Part shown: positions 34,687 to 48,305 of the stretch, one piece after another | How the letters are laid out: each line of letters begins with the position of its first letter | How positions within the stretch are numbered: the stretch's first letter is position 1 | NCBI RefSeq assembly: GCF_963924675.1 | Contig: NC_089222.1 | Coordinates: 110,499,316-110,563,315, forward strand | DNA from: Phocoena phocoena | Taxonomy: Eukaryota; Chordata; Mammalia; Artiodactyla; Phocoenidae | Direction: 5' to 3' | Length of the DNA: 64,000 bases | Notes under the pieces: generated by a model | Told to the model about the DNA's origin: nothing | The model's database searches: none | Seen by the model: the letters and a program-made list of their open reading frames with translations, nothing else | Position numbers and translations under genes: made by a program

Positions 34687-34930
34687 CCTTCAAATATCTT
34701 TTCTTTTTTTTTTTTTTTTTTTGCAGTACGCGGGCCTCTCACTCTTGTGGCCTCTCCCATTGCAGAGCACAGGCTCCGGACGTGCAGGCTCAGCGGCCAT
34801 GGCTCACGGGCCCAGCCGCTCCGCGGCATGTGGGATCTTCCCGGACCAGGGCACGAACCCGTGTCCCCTGCATCGGCAGGCAGACTCCCAACCACTGCGC
34901 CACCAGGGAAGCCCCCTTCAAATACCTTTT
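34687..34930 (-). mobile_element. CHR-2 type SINE, antisense, young, with TSD
   Basis: A T-run at 34703, then the reverse of the SINE tail and tRNA-like head, ending 'caccagggaagccc'. It is bracketed by 16-base repeats ccttcaaatatctttt (34687-34702) and ccttcaaatacctttt (34915-34930), with one mismatch. Many CpGs survive (tacgcggg, ggacgtgc, cagcggcc, gctccgcgg), which points to recent insertion. The long frames through it on both strands are artefacts. Confidence 0.95.
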
Positions 34931-35650
34931 TAACCATTAACTTCAGTGGTGATCTTTTGACTATTAGAACATTTGTTTAGTAGAAATGGATTAGACTTCA
35001 CTGGAATTCCACATGTAAGATCTAAGACTAGTGGGCAGAAGTTATAGACAGACATATATCTGCTTATTTTAAGGAGTTTTCTATAACTACAATGACCTGC
35101 CTAGTGAAAAAATAAGTTTGTAGACATTGAAAGTATTTAAAGAAAAGCTGGATGATTACATGTAAGGGATAAAGTAGTGAGTATTAATACACTGAGAAGC
35201 TGAACTAAATTACCTTCACTTCCACTCTAAGAGTCAATAATTTCATGGAAAATGTCATTGCTATATCACTTAAAAGCTTTCCCATGATTAAAATAATTTT
35301 AAAATGAGTAAGGTATGTGAACAGTGAAGTTTATATTTAATAAGTAAATGTTATAGGAAATAAATACCATGCTATTGTTTCACTTATGTTTCACTAGTTT
35401 AGATACTCTTCTTCACAGAATCATTTCTTATAATAGATCTATAAAATTTCTTTAAGAAAATGCTTAATACTTTGGCGTGAAACCACCAAAGCAAACAAAC
35501 AATTTTTTTTTTTTTTGATCCTGGTAGACCAAGACAGTGGATAGTATTGAAATAACAAAGTATAAGAAAAAAAAGAGAGAGCTGCATAGATACAGAATTC
35601 TGGAGATTGGCAAAGAATCACCTTCACATGATCATCTGAGTACTACTCAA
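34931..35650. other. Unassigned AT-rich DNA
   Basis: No gene or named repeat seen; includes a 13-base T-run near 35505. Confidence 0.55.
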
Positions 35651-35750
35651 TAAATATGTGAATAAACTACCAAGATTCACATGAATAATTCAGATAAAGG
35701 GTCAACACTCACACAGGGCTGGGAGTAGATCCTGCTTCATCAGCCAGAAA

Positions 35751-35844
35751 AACTTCTAATGATTCATCAGGCATGGGGTAGAGTACACAACAGAGGGAAA
35801 AACTAATGATTCATCAGGCATGGGGTAGAGTACACAACAGAGGG
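35751..35844. repeat. 47-bp tandem duplication
   Basis: A 42-base unit (ctaatgattcatcaggcatg ... cacaacagaggg) is at 35756-35797 and again, without mismatch, at 35803-35844, separated by aaaaa. An A-run also precedes the first copy. Confidence 0.95.
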
Positions 35845-36828
35845 TCTTAGTATTAGGGAATATGTAAACTATAGAGAGAATTGTTCTAGTCCTTCCTAAG
35901 TTTTCTTAACAGCAAGTACTCACAGGATCAAACATTCCAGGAAAATTAAATTGCCTAGAAATAAAGCCAAATATATTATAAAAATATAAAAACACCCAGC
36001 ATCTAACAAGGCAAAATTCGCACTCTTTGTAATCCAATAATACTTTAGCAGGTATATAATGGAGCATAGAAATACAAAACATAATGAAGAGATATATCAC
36101 TTAGATGAACCTGTTCAAAACTGATAAAGATAATAGAATTTTCAGAGAAACATATTAAAAGTTACCATAACTTTATTCTATGTGTTTAAACAGTTGAGAG
36201 ACATACAATATATCTGGTAGGCCCAAAAGGGCCCAAATTAAACTTCTTGAGATGAAAACTATACTGCAAACAACAAAGAATACTCTGAAGGAAATAACTA
36301 ATTATAATAAATCATTGAAAAAGCTAATAAACTTGAAGACATAAAAATATTTTTCCAATTGAAACACAGAGATAAAAGAGACTCAAAATTCATGAACAAA
36401 GCACCAGTGAACTGTGAGACTATTAAAGTGGTCAAATATATGTCTAACTGGAATCCATGAATGAATTGACAAAGAGGTAGAAGTGAAAAGATAAAAACTT
36501 TGAAAAAAATAGATTAGTGTGATTTGAGTACATTCTAAATCTTAATGTATTCAAATAACTATAATCAGGAAGAAAACTACATGGTACATCTTAATCAAAT
36601 TGCTTAAAAATAATGATAGAGATGAAAAGTATAAATAAAAAGATGTTATGTGTCAAGGAAGAAATATAGGAATGACAATTTCTCATTGAAAAAAATGAAA
36701 GGTAAGAGAAAAACAGACTCAAAAATTTAAACACTTAAAGAAAACAAAAGCATCTAGAATTCTAATGCAGCAAAAATATTTTTCCAACTTGAAGGTTAAA
36801 AAAAATAGATGTTTTAGGCACACAAAAG

Positions 36829-36831
<3 letters not shown>

Positions 36832-36884
<53 letters not shown>

Positions 36885-36893
36885 TATATATAG
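36832..36893. repeat. (TA)n(CA)n(TA)n compound microsatellite
   Basis: About 20 TA units, then about six CA units, then about five TA units, inside L1 H at the end of the ORF1-side sequence. Confidence 0.95.
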
Positions 36894-39878
36894 TAAAAGA
36901 AGACTCACACTATAATATTAAAGGAAGTCTTTTAGAGAGAAGGAAAATCATAACAGAAAAGAATCTGGATCAATACCATCAAAAGAAGAGCATAGGCAAT
37001 AGTAATTAAACAGATAAATCTATGAGTTTTTAAAATAACTTAAATCTCATTAAATATAATTGATAGTTTAAATGCAAATAATAATGTACTGTAAGCCTAT
37101 AAAATAAACATTAAATAGATGACAGCAATAACTCAAAAGTTTAGTGATAGAAATGGAAGTATACTATTGCAAATACACTATTGTTTTTACACAACACATG
37201 GAATGAGATACTATAATGTGAATGTAGACTAAGGTAAGCTAATGCTGTATACTGCAAACCATAAAACAATCATTAAAATAAAAAAGTAAATAGCTAATAA
37301 TCCAACAGAATAAATAATATGCTATTAATTTTACATAATTAATACTAAACTAGGAAGAAAATAGGAATTATAAAAAAAACATAGAGGGCTGATGGAAAAC
37401 AAAGAAAAAATGATATAACAAAATCTAAGCATCTGAATAATCACATTTAATATAATAGTCTAAACCCCCAATTAAATGGCAGAGAATGCCAGATTTTATT
37501 CTTTTAGAAAGCAAGACCCAACTATATGCTACCCAAGGGAAGATACAAATAAGCTGAAAATGAAAGGATGGGAAAACACATATCATACTAATCAAAAGAA
37601 AGCTAGAATGACAGAGTCAATTTCTGAGAAAAGGATATTACCACTGTTAATGAAGGTCACTTCATAAGGATAAAGGGATCAATTTATTTAGTGCAAATAA
37701 TAATCCTAAAAATCCTAAATTTAGTGTTACTAAATAATCCTAATCCTAGTAACATCTTCAAAATACATGAAGCAAAACTGATAAAATAGCAAGGAGAAAT
37801 AGACAAATACTATAGCTGGGCATTTCAGTAGCTTTCTTTTAGTAAACTAAAGAAGTAGAGCATAAATCTATGAGATTATAGAAGATATAGAATGTTGAAC
37901 AACACTATCAAACTGAGCTAAATGACATTAATGGAACACTACACTCAACAACAGCACAATGCACATTCTTTTTAAAAAACATCATATTTTGTACTAAAAA
38001 GAAGTTACATTAAATTTAAATGGATTCAACTCATATAAAGAATGTTCTTCGGCCAAAATGATATTAAGTTAGACATCAATAATAGACATACTATACCTTG
38101 AATTGACCATATATTTAGAAACTAAGTAATACAATTCAAAATCACATATTTATCAAAGAAGAAAAATTTTTAAAACATGAAATTAAAGATACCACAATTT
38201 AGGAGATGTCTTCAGAACATTATATAATATGTGTAACACAAAATAATTATGAAAAGAATAAAGGTTTCTAATCAATGAATTATATTTTAATAATTTGAAT
38301 AAGAAGAGCAAATTCAATTTAAAGAAATTAGAAGAAAGAAAATAATAAAGATCAGAGTCAAAAATGAAATAGAGCACAGAGTAACAATTAAAAAATAAAA
38401 TCAAGACCTAGTTTGCTGAAAATATCAATAAAATTCTATACATCTCCACAGACTATTAGAGAGGAAAAAAGAAGACAAATCAAACTATAAGGAATAAAAC
38501 AGGTTACATCACTGAAACATCACTGATATTAAAAGGATAGTAAAGGCATATTTATGCCAATAAATTTAACAACTTAGACTAAATGTAAAAATTCCTTAAA
38601 AAACAAATTGCCAAAGCTCATTCAAGAATGAACGATATCCTGAATAGTCCCATATCTACACAACCATTTGAGTATGTAGATAAAACCATTCTCACATAGA
38701 AAATACCATGTTTACATAGTTTTATTCTCAAAATCTACCAAATGTTTAAAGAAAATACAGTAATGATAACAATTTCACAAAAACTTATCCAGAATGTAAA
38801 AGATAATTTCCAACTAATTTACCATTACCATGTTACCAAAAACATATAGAGACAGTACAAGAAAAGGAAATCATAGACAATTGATTTTTATAAATATAGA
38901 TACAATAACTTACAATAATAACAAGTCAAGTACAAAAATATAAAAAGATAGTTAATGAACATGACCAAGTGGATCATGACAAAGAGGATGTGAATTACTA
39001 ATGTCAGAAATGAAGAGAGACATAACTACAGATCTCAAGGATTTTAAAATAATAATAAGGAAATATTATGAACAATTCTACTGGGTGAAATAAACCAGTT
39101 CCTTGAAAAACACATTCTACCAAGATTTTCACAAGAAGAAATAGATGAGCTGAACAGGCCTCTATCTATTAAAGAAATTGAATCAATAATTAATAACCTC
39201 CCAAAACAGAGAGCACCAGGCCCAGATGTGTTCACCAAAGAATTCCACCAAACATTTAAGGAAGAAATATGCCAATTTACTACAATCATTTTCAGAGGAT
39301 AAAATCAGAGGGAATATTTCCTGACTCATTTAATGAGGCAAACATTATTCTAATACCAATACCAGAAAGACATTACAAGAAAACCACAAATCAGTATCTC
39401 TCATGAACATAGATGCAAAAAATATTCAACAAAATATTAGCAAATTAAACCCAAGAAGTACAAGCGTGTTTATATACCATGACCAAGTTGGATTTATCCC
39501 ATTTATGCAAGGATGGTTCAACATTCAAAAATTAATGTAATGTTTCATATCAACAGACTAAAAAATTCATACTATTATATCAATAGATGCAAAAAAAAGC
39601 ATTTGAAAAAATCCAACACTCATTTATGATAAAAACTTTTAGAAAACTAGAACTAGAGAGGAACTTTCTCAACTTGTTAAAGATTGTCTAAGAAAAACCT
39701 GTAGCTAAGATTATAGTTAATGGTGAGAAACTTGAGACATATCCACTAAGATCAGGACAAGGCAAGGATGTCTACTCTCATCACTCCTTTTCAACATCAT
39801 AGTGGAACTCCTTCCTATTGCAATAAGGCAATAAAGGGAAATAAAAGGTATAGAGGTTGGAAAGGAAGACAAAAAAAA

Positions 39879-39898
39879 ATATATATATATATATATAT
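39879..39898. repeat. (TA)n inside the RT region of L1 H
   Basis: About ten TA units after an A-run, directly upstream of the codons for the FADD catalytic box (tttgcagatgac at 39898-39909). It replaces the short hydrophobic stretch that normally precedes FADD. Confidence 0.9.
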
Positions 39899-41931
39899 TT
39901 TGCAGATGACATGATCATCTGTGTACAAAATTTGAAAGAAGTGACCCAAAAAACCTCCTGGAATTAGTAAGTTATTATAGCAAGGTTGCAGAATACAAAG
40001 TTAATACAGTTAAGTCAATTGCATTCCTACATAATAGCAATGAATAAGTTGAATTTTGAATTAAAACATTATCATTTACATGAGCACCCCTCAAAATAAA
40101 ACATTTAGGTATAAATCTAACAAAACATGGAAAAATCTGTATGAGAAAAACTACATAACTCTGATGAATGAAATAAAAGTATAAATAGAGAGATATTTCA
40201 TGTTCATTGATAAAACATTCAATATTGTCAAAAATGTTAGTTCTCCACAACTTGATCTACAGATTCAATGCAATCTCAATCAAAATCCCAACAAACTATT
40301 TCATGGATACGGTGATTCTAAAGTTTACATGGAGAGGCAAAAGACCAGAATTGACAATACAATATTGAAGGACACGAACAAGACACCAAGTCTTCCTATA
40401 ATGTTATAGTAATCAGGACAGTGTAGTATTAAACAAGCTGAGCAATGGAAAATAGAGACTGCAGAAAAAGACCCCATAAATATAGTCATCTGGTCTTTGA
40501 CAAAGAAGCAAAAACAGTGCAATGGAGTACATATATTCCCTTCAACAATTGGTACTGGAACAATTGGACATCCACATGCAAAACAAATGAATCTGGACAC
40601 AAACCTTATACCCTTCAGAAAAATTAACACAAAATAGTTTAGAGACCTAGATGTAAAATGCAAAACTGTAAAATTGTAGAATATACTATAGATGACTTTG
40701 GATATGGTGATACCTTTTTAGATAAAATACCAAGGATACAATCTATGAAAGAAATAATTGATAAACTAGAATTTATTAAAATTAAAAATGTCTGCTCCTG
40801 AATGTCAAGAAAATAAGATAAGCCAAGAACTGGGAGAAAATATTTGCCAAAGTCATATCTGATAAAGGAATGAAATATATACACACACACAAAACCAAAA
40901 CAAACTCTTAATTAAAAAAATAATAATTTCATTAAAAAATGGGCCAAAGACCTTAACAGACACCTAACCAGAAAAGATGTATGGATGACATGTAAACATA
41001 TGAAAAGATGTTCCACATTATATGCAGTCAGAGAAATGCAAGCAAAAACGAGATGCCACTACACATCTATTAGAATTGCAAAAATCCAGAAGACTGACAA
41101 AAGCAAACGCTGACAAAGATATGGTACAATACAAACTCTTAGTCATTGATGGTGGGAATGCTAAATGGTACAGGCACTTTGAAAGACAGTTTGGCAGTTT
41201 CCAAAAAAACGAAATATACTCTTATCATACAACCCAGCAATCACACTCCTTGACATTTACCCAAAGGAGCTGAAAACATGTCCATACAAAATATCTCCAT
41301 ATGGATGTTTATAGTGGCTCTATTAATAATTGCCCAAACTTGGAAGCAAACAAGATGTCCTTTCATAGGTGAATGGATAAATAAACTGTGGTACATCCAG
41401 AAAATGGAATATTATTAAGCAGTAAAACAAAATGAGCTTTCAAACCATGAAAAGAAATGGAGAAAACTTAAATGCATATTACTAAGTGAAAGAAGCCAGT
41501 TTTAAAAGCTCTACATGTGTGAGTCTAAATATATGACATTCTGTAAAACGCAAAACTATGAAGACAGTAAAAAACATCAGTGGTTGCCAGGGGTTAGAGC
41601 ATGGGAAAGATGAATATACAAAGTACAGAGTCTTTTTAGGGCAGTGAAAATACTCTTTATGTTATGATGATGAGTATATGTCCTTTACATTTGTCCAAAA
41701 CTATAGAACACAAAACATCAAAGTCCAAGGGAAACTATGGACTTTGGGTAATTATGATGTGTCAATAGAGGCTCATCTTTGGTTTTTAAAAAAGCCCCAT
41801 TTTGGTGAGTGATATTGATAATGGGTGAGGCTATGCCTGTTGGTGGCAAAGGGTATATGAGAAATTTCTATACCTCCCTCTCAATACTGTTGTAAACATA
41901 AAACTGCTCTAAAAATTAAAGCCTTAAAAAA

Positions 41932-44390
41932 TTAATCATGTAATTCAGTATCTGTATTAGTTTTCTAGGGGTGCTGTACCAAAATACCACAGACTGGGTG
42001 GTTTAAGTACAGAAATTTGTTTCCTCCCCCAGTTCTGATGAATGGATGTCCAAGATCAAAGTGTCAGCTGATTTGGCTTCCTCCGAGGTCTTTCTCCTTG
42101 GCTTGCAGATAGCTGCCTTCTCGCTGTGTGTTCACAAGGTCTTTCCTTTCTGCATATGTACTCTAGTGTTTTCTCTGGGTTCTATTTTCCCCTTCTTATA
42201 AGGACACTAATCAGATTGGGTGAGGGCTTATCCTAATAGCCGCATTTTAACTTAATTACCTCTTTAAAAGGCTCTATCACTGAATAAGGCCACATTTGAA
42301 GGTACTAAGAGTTAGAACCCCTACTTATGAGTTTTGAAGGGAAAAAACTTTCAGTCCATAACTCCATGTTTACAATAAAAAAGTACCACATCATCTCAAC
42401 AGACAGAAAAAATGTCAGAATTTAAGTTCCAGTTCTCATAAAACCTCTCAGCAAACTAAAATGCAAGGAAGTTCCCTAACATATGGAAACCTACAGCTAA
42501 TACCATGTTTAACCATGGAAAACTGATTATTTTCTCCCTTAGATCAGGAACATGACTAACATGTTTACTCTCCTTAATTCTATTTAACATTGTACTAGAA
42601 GCTCTAGAAAGGGCATTGAGAGGAAGAAATAAGTTAAATGCATCCAGATTGAAAAGGGAAAAATAAAACTGCCCTTATTCACAAATTACATAATTATCTC
42701 AGTAGAAAATCCACTGAAATCTACAAAAAAAGGTAATAGAGAAAGTCATTTAAAACAGTTGCTGGGTACAAGATCAATATGCAAAAATCAGCTGTATTTC
42801 TATATGCTAGTGACAATCAATTGGAAATTAAAATTTTAAAAAGCACCATTTTAATAGCATTAAAAATAGAAAATAAAGAAAAAATATTACAAAAGATGTG
42901 AAAACCTCTACAGTGTAAACTATAAAATATTGCTTACAGAAATTAAAGCAGAGCTAAATGAAAGGAGAGAGATATATGCTCACCAGTTAGAACACTCAAT
43001 ATTTGTACAATATTTAAATCTCCCCCAACTAACAATTAGATTTAATGTCATTCTATTTAAAGTCCAAATAGGCATTTTTAAAAGAAATTGACAGTTATTC
43101 TAAAATTAATTAGAAAATTCAAGTGATTTAGCATAGCTAAAACAACTTTGAAAGAGAAGAACAAATTTGGAGTACTAACTACCTGATTTCGAGTTTTATT
43201 ATAAAGCTACAGTAGTCAGTAGAGTGTGGTATAAAGGTAAGCAAATAGAACAATGAAACAGAATTCAGTGTCCAGAAATAGTCCCACACATATGGGAAAC
43301 TGATTTCTGATAGAGGTGCAAAGGCAATGCAGAGAAGAAATGTCAATCTTCAACAAATTGTCTGATACATTTGGATAACCATATGCAGAAAAGTAAACTT
43401 GTATCTATATTTCACAACATACACAAAAATTAACTCAAAATATCATAGGCCTAAATACAAAACTAAAATTATATAATATCTAGAAGTAAACATAAGAGAA
43501 CATGTTTGTGACCATGATTTACACAGAATTTTTTTTTTAATTCTGACACCAAAAGTATTATTAATAAATGGACAAGTTATTAAATTGGACCTCATCAAAT
43601 TAACAACTTCTGCTCTTTGAAAGACACTGATAAGACTAAAGATAAACCACACATTGAGAGAAAATATTTGTAAAGCATATATCTGAAAAAGATCTTCTAT
43701 TAAAAATATTAAAGTATACTTCAAACTTAATAATAAAAAACAGATAATCTAATAAAATATGACCAAAATATCTGACTAGTCATTTTACTAAGGAAGATGG
43801 ACAGATGGAAAAATGTGAAAAAAATCTCAATATCATTAGGGAAAGGAAAAAAATAATTTATAATGTGATACTGCTACAGACCTATTACAATGGCTAAAAT
43901 TTAAGAAGACTATACCTGCAGTCAGCATAACATGGAGGAATTAGAATTCTTGTGCATAGTGGTAGAAATGTAAAATAGCACAACTGATTTGAAAAATTGT
44001 TTGATAGTGTCTTAAAAGTTATACACTTACCTATCATATGGTCCAGGCAATCCACTCCTAGGTATTATCCATTGAAAATGAAGGCATGTATCCATACTAA
44101 ATCTTGAACACAAATGTTCACTGCAGCTCATTTATAAAATCTGGAAAAAAAATCAGATGTCTTTCATCAAGTAAATGAGTAAACAAAATGTGGCAAACCC
44201 ATAAAATATATTGCTAACTCATAAATAAAATGTCATGAACCACTGATACATACTGCAATGTGGAAGAATTTCAAAATCATTTTGTTAATGAAAGAGAGAC
44301 AAAAGATTACACATTTTTATTCCATTTATATAAACTTCTAACATATACTGATAAAAATCCTATCAGTGCTTGCCTGGAGGAGCACTGCAC
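41932..44390 (+). mobile_element. L1 I, sense, old, split by an LTR
   Basis: Sense L1 ORF2 from the RT region ('catctcaacagacagaaaaa', 'gctaataccatgtttaacc', 'ttctatttaacattgtactag') through the C-terminal half ('ttattataaagctacagtagtc', 'cacatatgggaaactgatttctg') to the start of the 3' UTR ('tatcagtgcttgcctgg', about 44380). It is 5'-truncated and follows directly after L1 H in the same orientation. The MLT1-type LTR at 41953-42362 interrupts its left end. The FADD position is degraded (about 42683). Confidence 0.75.
41953..42362 (-). mobile_element. MLT1/MST-type (MaLR) solo LTR, antisense
   Basis: A 410-bp block starts tgtattagttttctaggg and ends ttcagtccataac. Inside are 'ataccacagactgggtgg', 'cttcttataaggacactaatc', 'aattacctctttaaaaggc' and 'aataaggccacatttgaagg', the usual landmarks of a MaLR LTR in reverse. 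It has no internal sequence. It lies between L1 H and the recognisable part of L1 I. Confidence 0.8.
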
Positions 44391-46370
44391 CATAGCTTCA
44401 GGTGTTCCCAGTAACTAGAAAGGAGTAGAAGCAGCTGGGAGAGAACTGCTACTATCTGAAAAGCTTCTCACAAGTCAGTTTAGGATTAGATTTTTGCTTT
44501 CTTTTCCATCACCACCACAAAAGAATAGAAAGAGCTTTTACTACTGTTTGAAATGCCACTGCTTCCATGACTGCCAAAACTTACCTAGCTACAAAGATTT
44601 TGGCAAGTTGTAATACAAATAAGCAATAAAACAAAACAAGGTTGAGCACTTAAGGGGACATGGTAACTGGAAAATAGAAGCCTAAACAAAGCTTAGTGAG
44701 TTGGAGTGGTGTATCATTAGCATGTCTTTGCTGATTTAACCCCACCACCAAAATAAAGGAAATTCAGAATATATTTAGACATCATTTAAACATCTTTAAG
44801 AGTCCCAAAGCAAAAAGAGGGAGAGAGAGAGAGATAAGAAAATAATCCAATTCAATCAGAAAGTATTTGTTTTAAAATATATTTTTAAAAGAAATCTGTG
44901 AAATAATACAGGACAAACAATGGGGAAATGGTAACGAAATAAAGGTAAAACAAGAATAGAACTGTATCTATAGTTGAAACTGAGTCATGCATACATGATT
45001 TTTAAAAGCAATATTCACATTATTTTTTTTTTAATAATTAAAGTGGTAATTAAGAGTTAAGTGATGGAATTAGTCATGATTTGGGAGTGAAGTTTTAGAT
45101 ATAGCAGTCAGAAGAAACAGGTAATGATATAAACTGAATTCAGAAAGGAGATTTTGAAGCCAATCCTTTTTGAAAATATCTGCTTGAAATATCCATGCAC
45201 ATCTAGGGGAAGTTAGAATAACTGAAAAAATATGTATTTTTGAGGTCCAATATGTGCATCCCAGGTTTCTGGCCAGTTAGTTAATTAACAAACTCCTTTG
45301 TTTAGGATGACAATCTCTACTCCCTTGAAATTATTAAGCTCTTTTTTAAGTAAGTTTAATCTCAAGAAGCTTTCTGACTAAATATGATAAAATAAATCAT
45401 GCACATGGTGTTAGCAATTTTGTATTAAATTAAGAGAAATCTGTTTAAATTTGTTATGTAACATTTTCATAACAGTAAATTTGGAGGACTTGATACATTA
45501 GGTTTCAGATTTTAATGTAATATGTGGAATTCTGTAATTTTTAAAAAATTTGAATTAGGAATGTATATGATATTTTTTTTGATTTAGTCCATTAACACCA
45601 TTGGACTATTTGAGCAAACTCAAAAAGAAAGTTCATTGTATTTATAAATTCAATATACTAAATTTAAAAGATGTTTAATCACTACAAAATTTTTCTTACT
45701 ATGTCATATGAAATTGAAAGAAAATGGATATTTTAAAGTCTGAATATGAGGAAATTTAAGTTGTAAACTGAATATGATTATATAAAGGAATTTAATCTGC
45801 TTCACTTGAGGTAAACAAATGAATAAAACAAAATGTAATTTTCTTTATTAGATTTATAAATATAATAGCATTAATTATAAGCTGAATTTAAATGCTTTAA
45901 GAATACTAGATTCCAGGGCAGAATGTAGTATTTAAGAATACTAGGGCAGAAAAAGTGTGGAATTAGAGAGGTCAATAAATCTGAGAGATCATTAGGAAAA
46001 TAGTCAATAGTCTATGTGATGGATTAGATATAAAGTTTATGGGGTAGGAAGGTTAAACTGTGATTCCTAGGTGTCTGGTCCCTTGGGACTATTGGGAAAT
46101 GTTGTCATTTACTGGGATAAGGAACTCTAAAGGAAGGCAATTTTAAGGGGTAGAGGTGCCTGGGTTTAGTTTCCCAGTATTGACTTTTGGGTTAATACAT
46201 GTTTAGGATTCAGAGAAGATATCAGACCTAGGGATATAAATTTGGGAGTCATTTAGATATAGGTGTTTACCCAGCCCACCTAGGAAAACTTGTATAGAGA
46301 AGAAGAAATTTCAAGACAAAGTGTCAAAGAACCCCAACACTAATACTTGAGTAAATGAAGATGTGATGGC

Positions 46371-46389
46371 AAAAAAAAAAAAAAAAAAA
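46371..46389. repeat. Orphan poly(A), 19 A
   Basis: Uninterrupted A-run with no element body recognised upstream. Confidence 0.85.
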
Positions 46390-47361
46390 GAGTGACCAAA
46401 GTGGTAGGAGAAACAACAGTAAAGTTTTGCTGGGGAATCTAATACAAGAGATTTTTTTAGTGCAAATAATCCTAAGAAGTTAAGCAAGATAAAACATAAA
46501 ATATCCACTAAATGTAAAGACAGAGGTACTGGAAATCTGGATTCTCAGTCATTAGGAATCTTTGTAAGACTGGGAGTGCAAGGTTGAAATTGAATGAGGG
46601 GGTATCAGGAAAGTTAATGAAAGAAGAAAGTCATCTATAATGGGAAGGAGACTGATAGGCTAGGCAACAGGAGGTGATGTGTGATCAGTATTGTGTGTTT
46701 GGTATTTTCCTTTAAGATAGGAGATACTGTAACATGGGGGACATGGAGATATTGAACATATAAGGGAAAGTAGTTGAATTTTCAATTCTTGAGGTGAAAA
46801 TAAGAACTGTAATCTACTGCACAGTTTAAAGTAGTCACCTAAAATATTTGGAGGAACACCTCCTTCATTGTACAAGAAGATAAACTGTAGACATAGAAAG
46901 ATTGGTAGAAGGCATCCCTGTCTTAAACCTTCTGCATAGAGAAGATTCAGGGGAAGAAGGTCAGGTATTTATAAATAATGGGAATGTTTTACAAATCATT
47001 GTTTTAGCAATTAGGGCATTGAATTTGAACATAGAAATTTAGTAGTGTGCATCTATAGAAGTAAAGTGTCAAACTCCATTGCAGTCATATTTGAGGTTCT
47101 TGGTCCTGCATTTATCATGTCTGCAACATGCCGTTTATTATGACTATCTAACAAAGCACAAAAATAACTTATAGATTATTTCCCTGTTAGTGTCTTTGCC
47201 GTGTAAGGTAAGGTAATTTAGGATGAATGTACTGTGAACATTTTGCTGGATCAGAAAGGAAATGAAGAAAGGACTGTCAGAATGAAGAAGGATCTGGGAA
47301 CTGGGTGTCCTAATGAGAAGAAAAAAGTTATTTATAGTTTTTTTCTTTGACTAAGGAAGTC

Positions 47362-47383
47362 TTTTTTTTTTTTTTTTTTTTTT
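47362..47383. repeat. Orphan poly(T), 22 T
   Basis: Uninterrupted T-run with no recognisable element downstream. Confidence 0.85.
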
Positions 47384-47865
47384 CTAGAGAGAAGAGACAT
47401 ATGTTTGAATTGGTAATTTTAGAGATTAGAATCAGGGGAACCAAAAGTTTCTGTTGTTGAGAAGGCATTTTATTAAAAGTCTCAAAAAAAACACACAAAA
47501 GAGTCTGTAAATCACGAGGGTAAGAAACTGGGACAAAGTCATCAGAAAAAAAAGTTATCTATATAGTGTATGAAGCCATTCAAAGAACTGACCAATTTCT
47601 TTTGTGAAAGAGTAACAGCTTCCAAGAATTTAACAGATGTCAGTTACTAGGACTGAGGGAAAGATTGGTGGGAAGAGGGCTTAAACAATGGCAGGTATCA
47701 CACAGCTTCATATGTATTTTACTTTTGTGGTGTTTGTTGACTGGTTTTCCTAGAAAGTGGTAAAGAATTGGGCTAGAAACAATAATAAGGGTATCAACTG
47801 CATGGCTGGGGGGGAGGTGCTGAAGAGGAAATTGTGCCTTTAAGGAAGAAAAATATTTCATTATC

Positions 47866-48096
47866 AAGAGAAGGAACAGGGGTCTTCCCTGGTGGCGCAG
47901 TGGTTGAGAGTCCGCCTGCCGACGCAGGGGACGTGGGTTTGTGCCCCAGTCTGGGAGGATCCCACATGCCGCGGAGTGGCTGGGCCCGTGAGCCATGGCC
48001 GCTGGACCTGTGCATTCGGAGCCTGTGCTCCGCAGCGGGAGAGGCCACAGCAGTTAGAGGCCCGCGTACCGAAAAAAAAAAAAAGAGAAGGAACAG
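47866..48096 (+). mobile_element. CHR-2 type SINE, sense, with exact TSD
   Basis: The body at 47880-48082 starts ggtcttccctggtggcgcag and ends gaggcccgcgtaccg plus an A-run. It is bracketed by exact 14-base repeats aagagaaggaacag at 47866-47879 and 48083-48096. The B-box is slightly altered (ggtttgtgccc). CpGs are well preserved. Confidence 0.95.
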
Positions 48097-48305
48097 AAAA
48101 TTCTTTCATGAGGCGGTGATAAAGTCACCGAAAATGTTGTGTAAATTCCTGTAAGCAGATAGAATTTAAGAGATGGTGGATGAACCAAGGTCATAAGTGA
48201 GATTTAGAACAGTTGGAGAGATTTGGCCTGGGAACTTAAGTTTTGTGTATTTATGAAAACAAACATGAGAGGCCTAGGGATCTTGTTTAAAGAATTTTTG
48301 AGGTC

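Larger units (their letters stand above)
35650..41930 (+). mobile_element. L1 H, sense, near full-length ancient L1M
   Basis: Landmarks follow L1 order: 5' region ('cacccagcatctaacaaggc', 'cttagatgaacctgttc'), ORF1 side ('aacttcttgagatgaaaac', 'gagcaccagtgaactgtgagac'-type), 'attctaatgcagcaaaaatat', ORF2 N-terminus ('catactaatcaaaagaaagc', 'aaaatacatgaagcaaaa'), RT, the C-terminal half, and a 3' UTR ending 'gaaatttctatacctccctc', 'aaaactgctctaaaaattaaagcc'. This 3' UTR is of the older L1M kind, unlike the cetartiodactyl-specific L1s elsewhere here. The RT box at 39898-39910 still reads FADD. Every frame is broken many times. Two microsatellites and a tandem duplication lie within it. Confidence 0.8.
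44391..47865. other. Unassigned AT-rich DNA
   Basis: A 3.5 kb interval with no SINE, LTR or clear L1. A (GA)n-like run lies at 44818-44834, a 19-base A-run at 46371-46389 and a 22-base T-run at 47362-47383, both without element bodies. No protein-like frame. Confidence 0.55.

Noticed and set aside
38183..38404. Phe/Leu-rich minus-strand frame as a membrane protein
   Set aside because: It is the reverse of A-rich L1 H sequence; the hydrophobic look comes from T-richness.
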